This document shows, in pieces, positions 61,615-64,000 of a stretch of DNA of 64,000 bases. The translations under genes were made by a program, and so were the position numbers. The DNA is taken from assembly GCF_024397855.1 (NCBI RefSeq), contig NZ_CP073343.1:1426001-1490000 (forward strand), given 5' to 3'. Position 1 is the first letter of the stretch. Every line of letters begins with the position of its first letter. Under the pieces are notes generated by a model, which saw only the letters and a list, made by a program, of their open reading frames with translations, was not told where the DNA came from and did no database searches. The DNA comes from Marinomonas rhizomae. Its GTDB lineage: Bacteria; Pseudomonadota; Gammaproteobacteria; Pseudomonadales; Marinomonadaceae.

Positions 61615-63663
61615 CTAGTTTTGCGCTGTTTTGTTCTCAGCTTGTTTTTCGGCCATCTGGTTGGTGGCTATAAAGTCTAATAGAATTTCAGACGCTTCTT
61701 TTGCGTAAGTGTCTTCTTCGATAGGCTTTATATCATCAACCGATGTGAGTAGTTCGAGTCCTAGTGCTTTGCGTCGAGTATTTTCACGCTCTAGCTCGCT
61801 TTTTTTGTTGTCTTCTCTTTGTTGTATGCGTGTGCTTTCGCTCAAAGAGATGGTTTTATAGGTCTCAGCTTGCTTTTTGAACTCTTCAATTTGTCCATTG
61901 ATTGCAATGAAATTAGGGTCTTTGGCCATTCTGGCCTCATGGCGTGGTTCTAAAATAGGTAAGTAAGCTGGCATATTCCAATAAATTGGGTAGCGAGTCT
62001 CGTGGATTTTATCCCAAGGTAAAGGGTTATCTAGTGCACTTTCTCCGATGGTTTTTTTATCGACCAAAGAAGGGAAGGCGATGTCTGGCATAACGCCTTT
62101 ATGCTGGGTACTTTCACCAGAGACTCGATAGAATTTAGCCTGAGTCACTTTTAGTTGGCCCTTGTCCATGTCTTGTAATACTTGGACGGTGCCTTTACCA
62201 AAAGTTTGATCGCCAAGAATTAAGGCGCGTCCGTAATCTTGTAACGCGCCCGCTACGATTTCAGAAGCGGATGCGCTCATGCGGTTTACTAACACGGCCA
62301 TTGGGCCGCTGTAAACAATCGCCGGATCAGAGTCGCCTAATGGTGTTACGCGTCCGCTTTGATCGCGAATTTGTACGGTTGGACCAGATGGAATAAACAA
62401 TCCAGCTAGAGCATTGGCTTCTTGAAGTGAGCCACCACCGTTATTTCTTAAATCAAGAATCAGTGCTGAAATGTCTTCTTTACGAAGTTCTTCTATAAGT
62501 TTTTTTGTATCGCGAGTAGAGCTTTTATAGTTTTTGTCGCCAGCTTGGATGGCGGCAAAATCAGAATAAAAAGTTGGTAAGGTAATTACGCCAACTTTGT
62601 ATTTTTGGCCATCACGCTCCACTTCAACGATTTCTTTTTTAGCCGATTGGTCTTCAAGTTTCACTTTTTTGCGCACAATGCTAATACGTTTGCTTGTCTG
62701 AGTGTCGCCTTTGCTAGGGGTTACTTCCAATACTACGGTAGTGTCTCTTTCGCCACGGATCATGTCGACAACATCGTCAAGGCGCATACCAACAACATCG
62801 ATCATAGGTTTGCCTTCTTGGCCTACTGCAATAATTCGGTCGTTAGGGGCAAGCTCACTTTGAGTAGCGGCCGGGCCGCCAGGCACCAAGCGCACAACTT
62901 TTGTATAGTCGTCATCCATTTGCAAAACCGCACCAATGCCTTCTAGAGATAAACTCATATTAATATTAAAGGCTTCTGATGCACGTGGAGCAAAGTAACT
63001 GGTATGAGGGTCCAGTGCCGCGGTGATTGAGTTTGCGAAGGTTTGAAATACATCGACTGCGTTGGTTTGATCAACTCGTTTAATTTGATTTTTGTAGCTG
63101 CGCTCGAGAGTTGAGATGATTTTTTCTTCGCTTTCACCATTAAGCTTCATGGTCAGCGCGCGATTTTTAAGGCGCTTGCGCCAGTAGTCATCGAGCTCAG
63201 CTTCGGTTGTTGCCCATTTTTGGGTGTCTGGGTCTACGTTAAGCGTTTCATCAATTTCATAATTGAAAGCTTTAACCATCTCTGGCAAATGATCTTGCAG
63301 GTTTAGAAGTCGTTTTTCTAAGCGTTTAAGGTAAAGGTTGTAAATAGTGTAGGCAACGGTAGTGTCGCCGTCTCTCAATGCGTCGTCAAAGCTATCTCTA
63401 TATTGCGATAGTTTGTCTATGTCGCTTTGTAGGAAAAAACTTTTGCTCGGGTCTAGGGCATCAATATAGTAATCGAAGGCTTTCTCGGAAATGGCATCAT
63501 CAATGTGAGGTCTGTTATAATGAATGCCTTCAAGCATCTCAACGAGTTCTTTTGATACTTTGTCGTATTCATGAGGAGGCTGCAGCTCCTGATAAGCAGA
63601 CGCGGGTGTTGAGGCAAAGGTATAGCCGGTTAAAAGGCAAAGCAAAAGGCGTTTATAGTTCAT
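61615..63663 (-). CDS. prc: Carboxy-terminal-processing (tail-specific) protease
   Basis: This periplasmic S41 protease of 682 residues, the same length as E. coli Prc, is read from ATG 63663 (MNYKRLLLCLLTGYTFASTPASA), which gives the signal peptide; the frame could start at 63720 but that disrupts it. A PDZ domain is near 220-330 (LEGIGAVLQMDDDYTKVVRLVPGGPAATQSELAPNDRIIAVGQ). The protease core carries ALILDLRNNGGGSLQEANALAGLF, VLVNRMSASASEIVAGALQDYGRALILGDQTFGKGTVQVLQD (catalytic Ser in SASASE, Lys in FGKGT). It degrades tagged and misfolded envelope proteins. Confidence 0.96.
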   Translation of the reverse strand: MNYKRLLLCLLTGYTFASTPASAYQELQPPHEYDKVSKELVEMLEGIHYNRPHIDDAISEKAFDYYIDALDPSKSFFLQSDIDKLSQYRDSFDDALRDGDTTVAYTIYNLYLKRLEKRLLNLQDHLPEMVKAFNYEIDETLNVDPDTQKWATTEAELDDYWRKRLKNRALTMKLNGESEEKIISTLERSYKNQIKRVDQTNAVDVFQTFANSITAALDPHTSYFAPRASEAFNINMSLSLEGIGAVLQMDDDYTKVVRLVPGGPAATQSELAPNDRIIAVGQEGKPMIDVVGMRLDDVVDMIRGERDTTVVLEVTPSKGDTQTSKRISIVRKKVKLEDQSAKKEIVEVERDGQKYKVGVITLPTFYSDFAAIQAGDKNYKSSTRDTKKLIEELRKEDISALILDLRNNGGGSLQEANALAGLFIPSGPTVQIRDQSGRVTPLGDSDPAIVYSGPMAVLVNRMSASASEIVAGALQDYGRALILGDQTFGKGTVQVLQDMDKGQLKVTQAKFYRVSGESTQHKGVMPDIAFPSLVDKKTIGESALDNPLPWDKIHETRYPIYWNMPAYLPILEPRHEARMAKDPNFIAINGQIEEFKKQAETYKTISLSESTRIQQREDNKKSELERENTRRKALGLELLTSVDDIKPIEEDTYAKEASEILLDFIATNQMAEKQAENKTAQN

Positions 63664-63786
63664 CCGGTATGGGCTCTCTCTGTCTATTTTATACGTCATT
63701 GGTAAAATCATATTAGACACTGGGCTGTAAGGCTAGCCAAAGTGTTAAAAAGTCACTTTTTTAAAGCATTCTGCTTATAGGACATT

Positions 63787-64000
63787 ATGGAATTTTCAAA
63801 TTTTAACGACTCTTTACTGTCATTTTTGCAATCTTCTCCGACCCCTTTTCATGCCACCGCTAGTATGCGCAGCGCCTTGCTAGCTGAGGGTTTTGCTGAG
63901 CTAGTAGAAGAAGATGATTGGGTGATAGAAGAGGGCGGAAAGTATTTTGTCACGCGCAATGAGTCCTCTTTAATCGCTTTTACAATGCCACAGCTTAATG
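63787..64000 (+). CDS. apeB: M18-family aminopeptidase, 5' end (partial)
   Basis: The frame starts at ATG 63787 with AGGA seven bases upstream and runs 71 codons off the right edge: FLQSSPTPFHATASMRSALLAEGFAELVEEDDWVIEEGGKYFVTRNESSLIAF. This is the conserved start of M18 (aspartyl-type) zinc aminopeptidases, with SPTPFHA and GGKYFVTRNxSSLIAF. The metal-binding part lies outside. It is divergent from prc. Naming as apeB follows gammaproteobacterial usage. Confidence 0.88.
   Translation, partial: MEFSNFNDSLLSFLQSSPTPFHATASMRSALLAEGFAELVEEDDWVIEEGGKYFVTRNESSLIAFTMPQLN

Overview
The window is a bacterial chromosome segment whose gene content and order fit a marine gammaproteobacterium of the Oceanospirillales, most likely Marinomonas or a close relative. 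This rests on syntenic blocks (accB-accC; prmA / dusB-fis-purH-purD; miaB-ybeZ-ybeY-corC-lnt; leuS-lptE-holA; rapA-rluA), high protein similarity to that group as I remember it, and moderate GC. The species assignment is inference. No rRNA, tRNA, CRISPR array, prophage or intact insertion sequence was seen.

Layout. 1-5430 is an AT-rich accessory region that reads as the distal part of a chromosomal integron cassette array: short, mostly same-strand genes, each followed by an attC-like inverted repeat (about 170-246, 1749-1804, 2591-2690, 3395-3457, 5331-5427). Its cargo includes a trimethoprim-resistance-type dihydrofolate reductase (dfrA family), a GNAT acetyltransferase, a HEPN-like protein, a protein with a nuclease-like D...ExK motif, a truncated cassette gene ending in a 38-bp tandem repeat, and small membrane proteins. 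No integrase is inside the window; by attC orientation it should lie to the left. At the right edge the array touches the chromosome at an XRE-cupin/azlCD operon. A decayed duplicate of that operon's promoter and 5' end lies about 0.97 kb upstream, inside the array.

5.6-15.7 kb holds azlCD with its regulator, a GFA-like protein, trxC, the tRNA hydroxylase trhP with ferredoxin yfhL, a TonB-dependent siderophore receptor with a Fur-box-like site, pdxH, coq7 and a HIT protein. 15.7-18.3 kb encodes a 7TMR-DISM sensor with a degenerate kinase half and a small membrane protein. 18.4-27.2 kb is a purine, translation and fatty-acid housekeeping block (purD, purH, fis, dusB, a zinc-ribbon protein, prmA, accC, accB). 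27.5-31.8 kb has dsbD, a lipoprotein/DUF2333 pair and a GNAT enzyme.

32.2-34.8 kb encodes the most unusual protein: two cyclic-nucleotide-binding-type domains fused to a PlsC-like acyltransferase domain and an SGNH hydrolase domain. Then come a flavin-reductase-like protein, a 2OG-Fe(II) oxygenase, holA, lptE, a leuS lacking the leucine-specific insertion, ybeL, and the lnt-corC-ybeY-ybeZ-miaB cluster. 47-52 kb carries an outer-membrane protein, an EVE protein, an Hpt plus degenerate HD-GYP protein, an HDAC-like enzyme, a DUF6151 protein and a higBA toxin-antitoxin pair. 52.5-64 kb has rluA, rapA, yigZ, rmuC, a CDF transporter, rdgC, tdk, a YbfE-like protein, prc, and the start of an M18 aminopeptidase at the right edge.

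Repeats of note: a 140-bp fold-back element present twice at full length (37409-37548 and 56647-56786) and twice in deleted form (24353-24387, 59372-59420), with compensatory changes in its stems; and a C-rich/G-rich hairpin repeat at 11.3 and 52.5 kb.
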